The position numbers and the translations under genes are program-made. Positions 50,690 through 61,574 of a stretch of DNA of 64,000 bases are shown here, one piece after another (positions within the stretch are counted from its first letter, which is position 1; each line of letters opens with the position of its first letter). The stretch comes from Lepidodermella squamata (lineage: Eukaryota; Gastrotricha), in assembly GCA_047495785.1 (NCBI GenBank), contig JBLDXI010000001.1, positions 1,984,001-2,048,000 of the forward strand, given 5' to 3'. The notes beneath the pieces were generated by a model that made no database searches, had not been told where the DNA came from, and was given only the letters and a program-made list of their open reading frames with translations.

Positions 50690-52834
50690 CTAAACGCGGG
50701 AAAATATAAGAGCTAGGCAGAGCAATGCTACAGTGACGAGAGAATGGCAACAACGATTTGAGGCGGCGTTCAGCGGGAAGTAGTACGCCAACAATTGATA
50801 GGGATTGCGGCCGATATCGTACCGCTGAGGACACTCGTCGTCTATAAAATGAAAATATGAATTTTAAAAATAAAAATAACGACTGAAGAGCTTACGCATT
50901 CGCTCGTTTTCGTCGAGGTACAAATGAATACTCGCGCCATCCTCAGTTTCAACAGATTGAGCCGATTGCCTGAAGCCGCAGGCAGAACGAAGAGATCTGG
51001 ACAAGTGAAATTGTCGATAATCTTTCTGCTCGTAAACCCAACAACGGAAGGGCGAAATCGAGTCATCTTTTTCATAAGTAATCATGTATGACTTGATGTC
51101 TTCCATCCAATAACCGACGCAGACAAGTTCGTTATCCGGGATATCGTACTCTCCGATAGGACGAGCGTGATAGTCCATGGTCATGCAACGTTCCGTATCA
51201 ACTCTTATGACCTTTGTGTCACGGCAGATGGCGAAATCCGTTTCGACATCGTCCTTGCGGCACAAAACTTGCATACGAGGAATGTCAGTGATACCTCGGA
51301 AACGGGTGCGGAAAGGCTCCTGGCCAGACTGGTTAAACTTGTAACGACCTGCAATCGGGCATTCAATCGGAACTGGTGGGTACATCAAGAAAGTGCGGTA
51401 TTTCCACTCATAATCATCGGGCCGGGTGTTGAAAGAGACCCAGGCGCAGGTACGTCTGAAGCGCATCTCCATGTAGTCAACGCCCATCGCTAACTGTTCT
51501 GACTCCAAAAATCGGAAAGGCTTACTCAAACGGAATCGAATGACATTTTGATGCCGAGGCAAGAAATCGAAGCAGATAAAATCGACTTCGCAAACTCCAA
51601 GAGTAACTGCTACTAACAAATAGCGAGACTCAGAATGCTGCTGGCAGATGTAGTAAGTATCCTTCAGAGTATATTGGTCGATTTTAGTGTGGAAATGAAT
51701 ATGGGTAGCATTGATTGTAACGACTGAGTCACGCTCACCCGATGTATACCAGACACCGGTAAAATTCGCAGGGAAACGGCAGTGAGGAGTAATGATTGAA
51801 GTTGTAGGTACTTTCGGTGTCAAAACCAGGGTATAATGACCACCGTAAATGTCTGGCAACTCCTGGCATGAGGCAATACGTGACATGGACCAACGTTTCT
51901 TATTCAATCCGAGTTGCTGAATTCGGCTGGTGATCAAACAGCGGAAAGCGAATTTGTCTTCTCTTTCTCCTAGATCCCAAATAGCGGCGTAAACCTTATC
52001 ACCGCCGCCCTCCCACGCTCCAAGACATTTGAACTGTTGTTCCTTTGACATTGATCCTTTCAAATCAGGGCACTCTCCCCATTTCATTTGTACCAACTCG
52101 TTACCGACGTGAGGTGTACCAGGATCGTAGCATCCTCGGATTTCACTTTGCGGTGAATCACAAACACCGGCAACACCCTTCATTTCATAAGTGAAGTGGT
52201 ATACACCCCACCAAGTTTGCGTGCAGTCTACTTTCCGGTATTCTTTGGCAAATAGCGTCGTGTAATCAAAATCATTAAGAGTCATAGGGCAGATATCTCC
52301 GAAAGAGGGCAATGCTCCAGGAGGCGGAGAAGTGCAGCCCCCGCCATCTCTGAACTGCACAATATTAGGGGTGCGGTAGTAGAACTGCATACATCGATAG
52401 CAGTCTTTACCACTACAAATAAATTGTATCATTAACAGATTTTTCTCAAGTTCACGAGGGCTTACGGATCATGCAGCAATATTTTCATGCTGTCGCCGCT
52501 CTGAATAGATGGAGTAATATTTGACAGCTCCAACTTGTAACACTCGCCTTTGAATTTTCCAGCATCAGACTGTCCGACTCCGAATTGAATGGAGTAATCA
52601 AATATATCATGGTATTGATAATCACCCTGACCAGTCAACGAGAACCATCTTCCACGGTAAGCTTCAGGAATGGGTGTACCCGAGATTGCACAGCTGATAG
52701 ACGAAGACGACTGAGGATCTGTATTCAAAATAAGCACTGAAAATCTCGAAATTTAGTAAGGCAAAAACACTACCTTGCAGTACCGCACTGTGGAAAAATG
52801 AGATAGCAACCAATATAAGCGATGGTTTCAACAT
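50690..52834 (-). CDS. Secreted, probably GPI-anchored, Cys/Trp-rich multidomain protein
   Basis: Four exons (52834-52774, 52736-52466, 52412-50896, 50841-50690) join in phase to 666 residues. A signal peptide (MLKPSLILVAISFFHSAVLQ) is followed by several Cys-containing beta-rich blocks of about 120-150 residues with a recurring plan: an opening C-x-x-P-x-x-x-x-G (CAISGTPIPEAYRGRWFSL, CRFPANFTGVWYT, CPIAGRYKFN), then internal cysteines, and a closing FRCLI or FRCWVYE. This resembles uncharacterised arthropod extracellular proteins annotated from memory as DUF7042 to DUF7045; I could not verify that. The C-terminus (NAASNRCCHS then a hydrophobic run to FSRV) fits a GPI-attachment signal better than a receptor tail. 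The likely site is the outer cell surface; the function is unknown. Confidence 0.75.
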
Positions 52835-55528
52835 CTAAAATTAGCGTTACAAGCATTAACAATGTCATTGATGTTTAATTTTCCATCAGGCAGGGGCCAG
52901 GGACTCATAGATGAAAAAGGAGGGAGGTGGATGCGATATCGACACCACTGCACTGAGACGAAAGGATGGTAAGACTAACACGAATTAAGCTGTTTTCAAG
53001 AGTGCATTAATTTAGTGGTTCCTACTCCTATAAGACAAGCAGCGGGCAACACATAGCAGTGACTAAAAAGGATTAAGGTCGCTTTTAATGCCCCATATTC
53101 GCCAGAAAATACTAAATATAGATTGCCACCAATAGTAATTGAGAACTAAGAACTAAGAGGGAAAGAGACAAACATTAATTTTTTCACGAGACAGGCAACA
53201 TCTGACAGCACGAATTACGCACGAATTACGCACGAATTACGACTTGCGAAACTGAAAAGCGCTCTTTAGAGAACTGCATGCTGCGGCATGCTGCAATGCG
53301 TTAAAAAGGCCAAGAAAAGGGGACTGCATGCGTCTGAAAATCTGAAATTCGTGATGCAGGGAATTTTCAGTCTGCAGTCTTCAGGTGATCTGATCTGGCC
53401 AACCGAGAGCGGAACGCCGAACGACTTCCTACCAACGACAGGATACAACCACCGACTCACGAACTTGAAAACTCAAACGTCGACAGATGAATCATAATTA
53501 AAATTTCATTTAGAATGAAAAATGCAATTTAAATGACCACATCGAAGCAATAAATAATTCGCGTCAATATATTCCGGAGGGAAATTTTAAAAACTCTTAG
53601 CAACGCGTCGCCCTCACCATTGGAATTGGCCCGAAATGATTTTGACACTATCTGGATCGCTTTGATCACTTTTATAGAAGATCACTTTGTCACTATCTGG
53701 GATCAACACAACCTTATTTTATTTGTGGCCTATCTATCTTCCTAAAAAAGAGCGATTCGTCACTCGTCACTATTCAAACAGCTATTGTCTCTTTTGAAAT
53801 GGGATTTGTCACTATCGAGTACCGCAAATTGTGGATAAGTACTGTTTTTGCCGTTAAAGGGATACGGGCTATGGACCAGGTCTTTGGGCAGTGAGATCAG
53901 TTTCAAATGCCGAAATAGATGACAAATGGATGAGTCTCCAATGGCGATCTCCGAAAATCAGGTACAAATAATCCTGGATTTGATTTTCGCTATCGTCCAA
54001 ACATTGTTTCAACTCGCGCCCGATTTCTAACATTTCTATTTTAAGCGAATTCGGTCACCCGTTTGCATGAGGGTAATTTCACATTTGGACGCAGTAGCTA
54101 ATAGCTAAACACAGGTCTCACAATATCCACACTAATATTTTCATCTAACCACTAACGACATGGCAGCTGTGCTCACCTCAATATGTTTTGGAGACGCAGG
54201 AGCTGGCGCTATATTTTTCTAAGTCTTTCTTCGTAGCTATTAATGAATATAGCATCCTCTAGGAAAAGGAATTTCTCCAATTTTGATGCGATCTTCATGT
54301 CGGAGTCGACAAAGCAATTGCAAGCCGCTTGGCGCAATCTGACTCACCGCTCTCTTTTTTTATGAGTTGTCGTTCGCCTCCTGTTTGAAGGGTAATAAGG
54401 CTGTGAATGTCTCCATAAAATAGCAGTTAAAAGTTGACCTTGCCGTCCTTTGCTTTTAAAATTTGCCATTATTGTTTATTTGTTCGTGGATGTTCATTGT
54501 ATCAAGCGACGCATTGACATTGAAGTTGCATATCTAATTGTGCTGGCGTTGTTTCTGTGGCTCAACCCCTATTTATGGCAGTTACATTTATTCTATCCAC
54601 ATCATTAGCATTGCGGAAGGCTGAACGTCAAACTTGAGAGCTTGATAATACGTATACTAAAAATCATGAAATGAAGGTAAATGCACTTTCAAATTCGGTT
54701 TCACCTGTGCATTTGTACAGTAAGAGAGCCGTCAATACTGCAGCTAAATTGATGATTAATCATGGCAACAATTTAACTAGTTGAGCATTCTGTAAACAGT
54801 TCTTTCTCTCTTCTACTTGATGGATAGAGGTAGCAATGAAAGAAAGAAATGCTTGATCGGCAATCGAATAAAAATAGGCAGATTATTCGGGCCATCGACC
54901 ACTAGGTTATCTCCGCCGCTCAATTGCAGTTCTTACGTTTTTGCTATTCGTCGCAACATTTTGCAATGAAAACATATAGGCTTGTGGCTAATTTGCTTCA
55001 CCGTTATATTTTACTGCGCTTTTTCGAAGTTTTCCCTGCATGGCGATCGCACAGTTGACAGAAAGCAATCATAATTAATTTTGCTGGCCGGCATAACACA
55101 GATTATAATTAAAGCTTTCTTTAACTGCTCACCTTCCTTTCTTCTCCCTCACCTGTAAGAATATAGCTTTCTTACAGCTAATGCGGATGATTAAATTATG
55201 CACACGTATTTTGGAATTAATCACAGTCACAGATTACCCGTCTTACGAGGAATATTGCCTGGATGTAAGAATTCCTTATTTTTTTCGCAAAGAAAACGTC
55301 AAGTCGAGATTAGGAAATTCCTCTTTCTCTACGCCTTTCCTTGTAGAAACTCGCACTGAACATTTTTAATTAAAAACATCCAGTTTCGCGATGACTGTGT
55401 CCGAAAGAAGCGGCATTATATGAAGCTAAATTAATTTAAGATACTTGTTTGTCGCGGAAAAAAACGCGACTCAGTTCGAACTTGTTCATGGTTTTGGTCG
55501 ATCGCTGATTCCCAACGCTTGAACAGTC
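52835..55528. other. Intergenic region between divergent genes
   Basis: About 2.7 kb separate two divergently transcribed genes, so promoters of both are expected here. It contains a perfect 11-base tandem triplication (53209-53241) and several diverged copies of a TTTGTCACTATC-like phrase between 53640 and 53825. Open frames such as 53288-53497 have no support. No gene was recognised. Confidence 0.5.
53209..53241. repeat. 11-base tandem repeat, three copies
   Basis: The unit CACGAATTACG occurs three times in direct succession without mismatch. Confidence 0.9.
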
Positions 55529-57900
55529 ATGGCTACCAGTATGAAAGGGGGCTCCACGTTTGGGGGCCGCAGTGTTTCCAGCACCGCCTCCTTATACGAG
55601 TCCGTTCGCGAACAATTTGCCCTTCACCGCCCATACCAACAGCCGTTCTACATTTTGTTGACCTCGGTTGTGCTATTACTGCTAGCAGCTGCAATTCGAA
55701 GCGCTATCGTTCTTAGCGATGTGTACAACTCTAAACTCCTCGTCACAGCACAAGCGACAAGTGCTATAGAAACGATGACAGCGATCGAGCAAGCCGTTGA
55801 AGTACTTTACCAAGAATTGCATTCAAGAATACCCTATCTCACCCGAAAAGAACCTCAATTAAAAGCTGAGCTGAACACTCGGCAAGCTAATGTTGATACG
55901 GTAAGTTTTGATTTGCTATCGCGATCTCCAGCTATCATTCGCTATATTTCAGTATTTTGCGCAACAAAATGACAAATTCAACTCGCTTTATTACCGAGTT
56001 CCCGAATACAAGCAATACAAGTGTGCGCTGAACATGATCAGATCGAACAACGATGACAGGCCTGATCCGGTTCGGTTATTCAGCTACCGGTCCTTGGAAG
56101 AATTGTCATTGAATGGTTAGTTACAAAGCAAAGATTTCTTTTATAAAACCAATTTACATTGCAATTTTAGCTTGGAATGACACTCGATTTTATCAGTGTC
56201 TTGTTGAGTTCACTCTCGACGTCCACCAGCATGTTGTCGCTACAGCTGGTGGTTTCGAGCTGATTTGGAGCGAAGCCGTTGGCTTTCACCTGGCTCTTAG
56301 AAGCTTCTTCTATTTCCGCATGGCAGTCGATTACGCATACGTAGCTCGTGAAACAGGTACTAGGGCGATTTTCAACAAGATTGGAACTCAGGATTCATTT
56401 ATTATTTAAATTTCAGGGCTGAAATTCAATCGTCGCGATTATGACAATGCCGATGATCGCGCTGCTATAAGTGACGCTGTTTCTTTGGCGCAGAACTATT
56501 TTTACTCCGCAAAGAGCATCATCGACCCGAGTTATGCTCCCGATTTGGCGGCTGCTAACGATGCCTTGATGAGCTTGAGCGCGAGATTCCAGTCACGAGA
56601 CAACATCACAGCCGCAGCATTGCTCATCGACTCGGAGAAATGCAAGTTTCGCTCATTGCCTATGGATTTTTTTTGAAATTAGCATCTTCTAGTTGAAATG
56701 TCATCTGCTGCTCGTGACGTTTACCAAAAAATGTTGGTTGGCGTTAATCAGTATCGGGCCGCCTTGACTAATCGGCATAATAACGCAGTTAAAAAGGCCT
56801 GGGATGAACTTGTCGGAGGTAATTTTTTTCTGGTGATTTTCAAGTAGTCTTGATCTGTTTTTTTTCCAGAAATTGTGAAGCTTATCCTCCTCGTCATTGT
56901 TCTCCCATTGCTGTTTGCTCGAGGCCTGTATCAAATTCAAAACGAGAATGTCCGCTTGCATTCTCGATACGATACCACCGTCACTAAATTTGAGGATGCG
57001 TCAAAGGTTGCCTTTCTCGGCTGCTCCAGAACCGATTTTTAATTTGATTTTTTCAAGGCTATCTTCCGACTTCTGCCCGAAAGTGTTGCGCGAAAGCTAA
57101 ACTTGGGCCTGGGTGTTAAACCAGAATTTTTCCATAACGTCACCGTGTTTTTCTCTGATATTGTCGGTTTTACGACTATCTGCGCAAAACTGAGCGCCAT
57201 CGAAGTTTTGGCTATGCTAAATCACATTTACACGATTTTCGACTCGCAGACCAAAGTTCACAAATGCTACAAGGTTGAAACCATCGGCGACGCCTACGTC
57301 GTAGCAAGCGGTGTTCCAGTGCGCAATAACACCCATTCTGCCGAGATTGCGGCTTTAGCGCTCGTTCTAGTCGAAGAGGTCGGAATGATTCGAGTGCAGC
57401 GTAGCAATCAGCGCATCCAGATTCGAGTGGGCCTTAACAGCGGTAAGATTTTAAACTCGCTATTAGAATTTGTCCCAATAGTCGCTTAATTTAGGCCCGG
57501 TTATGGCTGGCATCGTCGGTTCGAAAATGCTCCGATACTGCTTGTTCGGTAAAACTGTTCTCTACGCCAACAAGATGGAGCAAACTTCAAAGCGTAAATT
57601 CCCTATTTCCTTGATATTCCAGCAGTAGATAACTGCGATTTTTTTGCAGCTCAACGAATTCAAGTTAGCGCCACGTGTTATAAAGAGCTGGTGGAACAGG
57701 GTGGGTTCCTACTTCAAGCTCGTCCGGCTGGAGAATTCTCGGTAAGTCCTGACTGCACCAAGCAGCTTCGATGCCCAACTTCTTTTATTTTCTAGGACCC
57801 AACTTGGTGGCTGGACGGACGTGTCACTTCGAGCCAGATGTTGGCTCTCTTCGGCGCAGAAGATTCTAACATCCTAACATCTCGCGTTGACCTGCTATAA
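55529..57900 (+). CDS. Transmembrane guanylate cyclase with NIT-like sensor region (NIT-GC)
   Basis: Ten exons (55529-55900, 55953-56115, 56171-56356, 56417-56641, 56693-56818, 56870-57006, 57058-57442, 57495-57593, 57650-57741, 57796-57900) join in phase to 629 residues. TM1 (about 39-63) and TM2 (about 359-378) enclose some 295 extracellular, mostly helical residues laid out like a NIT (nitrate/nitrite-sensing) domain. After TM2 come a short linker ([13 protein letters not shown]) and one class III cyclase domain (about 430-600). No kinase-homology domain exists. Asp437 (FSDIVGFT) and Asp481 (ETIGDAY) bind the metals; Glu477 and Cys547 (RYCLFG) specify guanine. The catalytic Asn and Arg positions are Leu554 and Lys558, as in soluble guanylate cyclase alpha chains, so a partner subunit is probably needed to make cGMP. 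Exon 4 uses a GC donor (GCAAGT). AATAAA overlaps the stop codon. The NIT assignment rests on architecture. Confidence 0.87.
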
Positions 57901-57905
57901 ATAAA
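57900..57905 (+). promoter_or_regulatory. Polyadenylation signal overlapping the cyclase stop codon
   Basis: The last base of the TAA stop is the first base of AATAAA, implying a 3' untranslated region of only tens of bases. Confidence 0.5.
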
Positions 57906-58381
57906 ATGACAAAAAATATGAATAATATATAGTTGGAGTTTCTATCTGTCTTGAAATGTTTGAAAACTGAAGTGATGAAATATATTTTTTTCGAAATTTT
58001 CGTTTCTCTGTTAGTCTGGCTAAATGTTATTCGGTGGATAAACTATTTTTTATCATAGCTTATAGGCTACTCAATGTTAAACCACTCAATATTAGCCTCC
58101 TTAATTGTTGTGAAAGACGTATAATTACGATTGTTTGATGAATAATTGAATGTAAATCTCGCCAAAAGACCTCATTGTAATTTATGATGCGTAAATAACC
58201 TAATAAACCAATCTCTGAAATGTAAATTTCCAAGCTGAAATCCAAGGAACGCATTTTTATTTCAAAACAAAAATAATGTGACAATAGTGTTTTAGCAAAA
58301 CGGTACTTTATAACGAAATCGAGGTCCAAAATTATAGTTTCGAGGCAGTACATGAATAGATTGGCACAGCAAATAGAATTC
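57901..58381. other. Convergent intergenic region
   Basis: It lies between the ends of the cyclase gene (+) and the dispanin-like gene (-). A minus-strand AATAAA at 58256-58261 probably serves the latter. No gene is visible; the minus-strand open frame at 58060-58353 is AT-rich and unsupported. Confidence 0.55.
58256..58261 (-). promoter_or_regulatory. Polyadenylation signal of the dispanin-like gene
   Basis: TTTATT on the plus strand reads AATAAA on the minus strand, about 120 bases after the stop. Confidence 0.45.
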
Positions 58382-59647
58382 TCATGAGCTTGTTACGTTT
58401 CCTCGAAAGTTATAGTATGCGTTCAAATCACCTGATGGTTCATGGTAACTTGAGGGTTGAGATGCCGCCAGCAGTATTAAAATCAACGTTAACAGATCAC
58501 GGGATTTAGCAATTACACCTGCGCAAAACGCATATGCCACGAGAGCAAGTAACATGAGGATAATTTCTGCCAATAAACTGTACTTCGCAGCGTTTATGCA
58601 GAACAACACCTTCTTCGTTATCATATTGACCTGATGCGCGTGGAAATGCGGCGTCATAGCCAGGGCAAAGGGCTCGGAAAACCCTATCCGCGATCGTTCC
58701 AAATTCAGCCGTTTCGCTTTGAAGCAGAGGAGAAGAGCGACGACACCTATCGGCGGGAAGCAAAGGCTGCCAACGATCGATAACTTGAACAGGACATCGA
58801 TGCGTCTGGCAAGTTCTTGCTCGCGACGAATGCTGACCTCGGCACAACGGCATTGTGGCTGCTTAGCCGACTGAGTTTGCACTGCGATGTCTCGGCTCAC
58901 TTTATCGTTAGGTTTTTGGATGATGATAAAAGGCTTCTCTGATGTAACCATTTTGTTATTTTCGATCTCAAAAACCGCTGCGTTGTTGATGTAGCACGTG
59001 TTTGCTAAATCGCTCAGATTGTTGATGTCGAGTGACAATCGGCTGGCGTGAAGTGTTCTAGTTTGAACCGGGTACCGCCGCCCACTGAGAGGTGGCCCGC
59101 CTGGTAAAGTTCCAGTTGCCGTAGCCGCTCGAAAGTTGCCACCAACTTTGTTGTTAACAAAATGAAACGCAGAAGATTTTCCAACAGTTGTCGAAGGGGA
59201 GTCGGGCTTGTCTTCTGAGGGTGCGTAATTAAGCCGACGGATGCCCATGCGAGGGGCAGCTTTTCTTCTAGCTGCCGAAGAAGTGCCATCCTCTGGCACT
59301 TGGGCAGCAGCCTCGATAACGTGAGAAAAAGCTGCTGGATTCAAGATGAAATCCTTGAAGCTACTGTCGCTGGATATCGATCCGCCAGCTTTTTCTTGAC
59401 CGTTTTTCGAAGAAACCATGTTGACAGCGAGGTAAGCTCCAGCGCCGTTATCTCGCGCGAGAGTCTGCATCATTTTTTTCTGCTTTATCTCGATCGCCTC
59501 GCACGATCGCATTAATTTCTGCGTTTGAATATTGCCGAGACTAGGCTGCGACGACGCTACGGCACCTGCAGACTCGAGTGTAAAAACTTGACGCTGCAGT
59601 TGGGGTTGATAATCCGAAATCGGCGGGTGTTTGATAGTGACAGCCAT
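58382..59647 (-). CDS. Dispanin/CD225-like membrane protein with long disordered N-terminus
   Basis: A single uninterrupted frame of 421 residues starts MAVTIKHPPISDY. The first 280 residues are Ser/Ala/Gln-rich and probably disordered and cytosolic. The C-terminal part has a hydrophobic segment (about 287-309, LCFPPIGVVALLLCFKAKR) whose PxGxxAL-x-KAK pattern recalls the first helix of the CD225 (IFITM/dispanin) domain. A second helix lies at about 354-377 (AAKYSLLAEIILMLLALVAYAF). The loop between them has about 20 more residues than in typical members. A further hydrophobic patch (about 383-395) precedes a polar tail. Dispanins sit in plasma or endosomal membranes and influence membrane fusion or trafficking; here the role is not predictable. 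Assignment rests on the first-helix motif and the two-helix layout, so moderate confidence. Confidence 0.65.
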   Translation of the reverse strand: MAVTIKHPPISDYQPQLQRQVFTLESAGAVASSQPSLGNIQTQKLMRSCEAIEIKQKKMMQTLARDNGAGAYLAVNMVSSKNGQEKAGGSISSDSSFKDFILNPAAFSHVIEAAAQVPEDGTSSAARRKAAPRMGIRRLNYAPSEDKPDSPSTTVGKSSAFHFVNNKVGGNFRAATATGTLPGGPPLSGRRYPVQTRTLHASRLSLDINNLSDLANTCYINNAAVFEIENNKMVTSEKPFIIIQKPNDKVSRDIAVQTQSAKQPQCRCAEVSIRREQELARRIDVLFKLSIVGSLCFPPIGVVALLLCFKAKRLNLERSRIGFSEPFALAMTPHFHAHQVNMITKKVLFCINAAKYSLLAEIILMLLALVAYAFCAGVIAKSRDLLTLILILLAASQPSSYHEPSGDLNAYYNFRGNVTSS

Positions 59648-60460
59648 TAATCGCTTCACTGTTTAATAACGCTGACAAAAATATGGCACTGAGGCTAATT
59701 GTGTTTTTGTAAGCCGGGTCCAGGTATACCGCAACGACGCAAATAGAGAAAAAGGCGATGTGCTTCTTCAGTATTTCCTGTTATTTTTATAAGCACGAAG
59801 TGGGGATTATACTGCATGAATCGTAATGTGCATGAATACGTGGGGTATATCTCCATTTCGCCATGGAGAAGCTACCTTAAACAAAGACGCCTGGGCATGT
59901 CTGTGTGGTTCAGAAATGGACCGTTACGAGCACAGTAACATCAACAGGTTAAGCCAGCCTTCAAGCAAACAATATTTGTTTGTTGTGCGCAAGACGGAAT
60001 GGTCAGCGCAGAGGCAATGTTTTATTGGACCAACCCGTTTTATCCCATAAATATTACGGCGGGTGACCCATTGGGCCTGGAGTGGTCAGCAACTGTGCAG
60101 AAAATAACAACGTAAATTCAGCACATGCCAATATGAGCGAATACGGATGACCGCCAAAATAAAAATTGGACTCATTGTGCGGATTATTTTACCTTGATGC
60201 ATGCATGCATTCCAATTCAATAATGGACCATCCGTTTGTAATTTCCGGCCAGAACAGACAAATCATGCATAAAACAATTTGTACTTTATCAATAGAGGTG
60301 TTTGCGACGGCTTTTCTTTCTTTGGTTTTTCTTTCTTTTCATTGTTTCATTCCACTGTCCGGATAGAGCACAATCCCGTATAGCACGCGTGGCCACGTTG
60401 TTGTTATCGTTCAGAGGAATATGTCTTGAATGTCGATATCGCTTGGTGTAGCGAAAGTAT

Positions 60461-60826
60461 TTGAGAGATCAAATATGTGCGAAATTACGTAATCTAGCTT
60501 ATTTAAGCGATACCGATTTATTATTATCATGGCTCTTTGACCTAGAATATATTGCGCATGTTGCGAACATGTTTAGATCGCGTAATGAAAATTATACTGA
60601 ACCAAGAATTAAACGCTCTTTTAAGCAAACCAAGGAATGTAACTTCGAAAAATCAATGCTAAATTTTGTTTTCGCCGACTTTTTTAATTTGATCGAGATA
60701 CGGAAATCATCGAATTGCGAATTAATAGAGTGCCCGAATAGCCCGAATAAAATTCAGCTCACTACACCCGCCGTCTCAAAAAGCCAAAAAGCGGTGCAAA
60801 CGCCACGCAACAATAAATCGAATTAA
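60461..60826 (+). pseudogene. Possible transposase-derived fragment (hAT/ZBED-like), uncertain
   Basis: An open frame of about 120 codons, AT-rich in codon use unlike neighbouring genes, contains LLSWLFDLEYIAHVANMFRS. The W-x-x-DL-x-Y/F-I-A-x-x pattern recalls a helix found in hAT-derived ZBED-type transposases. No start methionine, splice sites or catalytic residues are apparent, so if real it is a remnant. It could also be a chance open frame. Confidence 0.25.
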
Positions 60827-61564
60827 TTACGATAATGCCAGGAGTTTTCATGGCTTATGTTCCGCAATGTTTGGTGAGAAAAGCTATAATAGCTGACCAT
60901 AATGTTAGTCCATTGGTTGAAAATCAGAGGCTAAGCCTGAGCGCTTGCTGGGAGGACTGTTTAGTGCGTTTACCCTGCTTTGAAGCTGCTTTGTGGGGGA
61001 CTCGCGCAAGTGGGATTGCGCAAAAGTATGGGACACATAAGTGGATGAGTATGCCTTCTTCTTGGCTTGCGATCCATTTACGACTTTCGGAGGGAAATTC
61101 TGAGCAGGCCAGCATGGCTTCTCCATACAACCGAATTTATTTCAACAATATTCGATGGAGATTCAGAAAAACCTTCATTTCAGTTGTTTTTTGAAGAAAA
61201 GCCCGATTAAATATTTGCCGACGACTGTGAAATTGTTTGAAGTATAAGCATCTAATCAGTTTCGTACGATATATTTGCCGGGAGGATTGAGCGAAAATTG
61301 ACTACGACCGACAATAAATCGATAACAATAATTTTCGTGATTTGAACAAATAAAAAATAATTTATAACGTTGGATTTGAACGGCAAGATTACTGCGCTGG
61401 GTCTGGGACAATTTTCTTGATCTTTTAATCTTTTAATATTTCAAAATATACAAAAGCCCGGGTCAAGGTTGCACGCACCAAATCATGATAGCAATTATAT
61501 CGCATGCTGTGATACAATGCAGGCAAAGTTTTAGCATTTTTAGCGTCATTCGGTATAAGCATTT

Positions 61565-61570
61565 TTTATT
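61565..61570 (-). promoter_or_regulatory. Polyadenylation signal of the 61575-62408 gene
   Basis: Reverse-strand AATAAA begins about five bases after the stop codon, supporting this as a real 3' end. Confidence 0.55.
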
Positions 61571-61574
61571 GAAA

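Larger units (their letters stand above)
59648..61574. other. Intergenic region with a possible decayed ORF
   Basis: This lies upstream of the dispanin-like gene. Apart from the AT-rich frame at 60461-60826 (separate entry), I find no gene. The minus-strand AATAAA at 61565-61570 belongs to the next gene. Confidence 0.5.

Noticed and set aside
60835-61194. Plus-strand open frame of about 119 codons
   Set aside because: It has no domain, signal peptide or splice support, and open frames overlap it on the other strand. It looks like chance.
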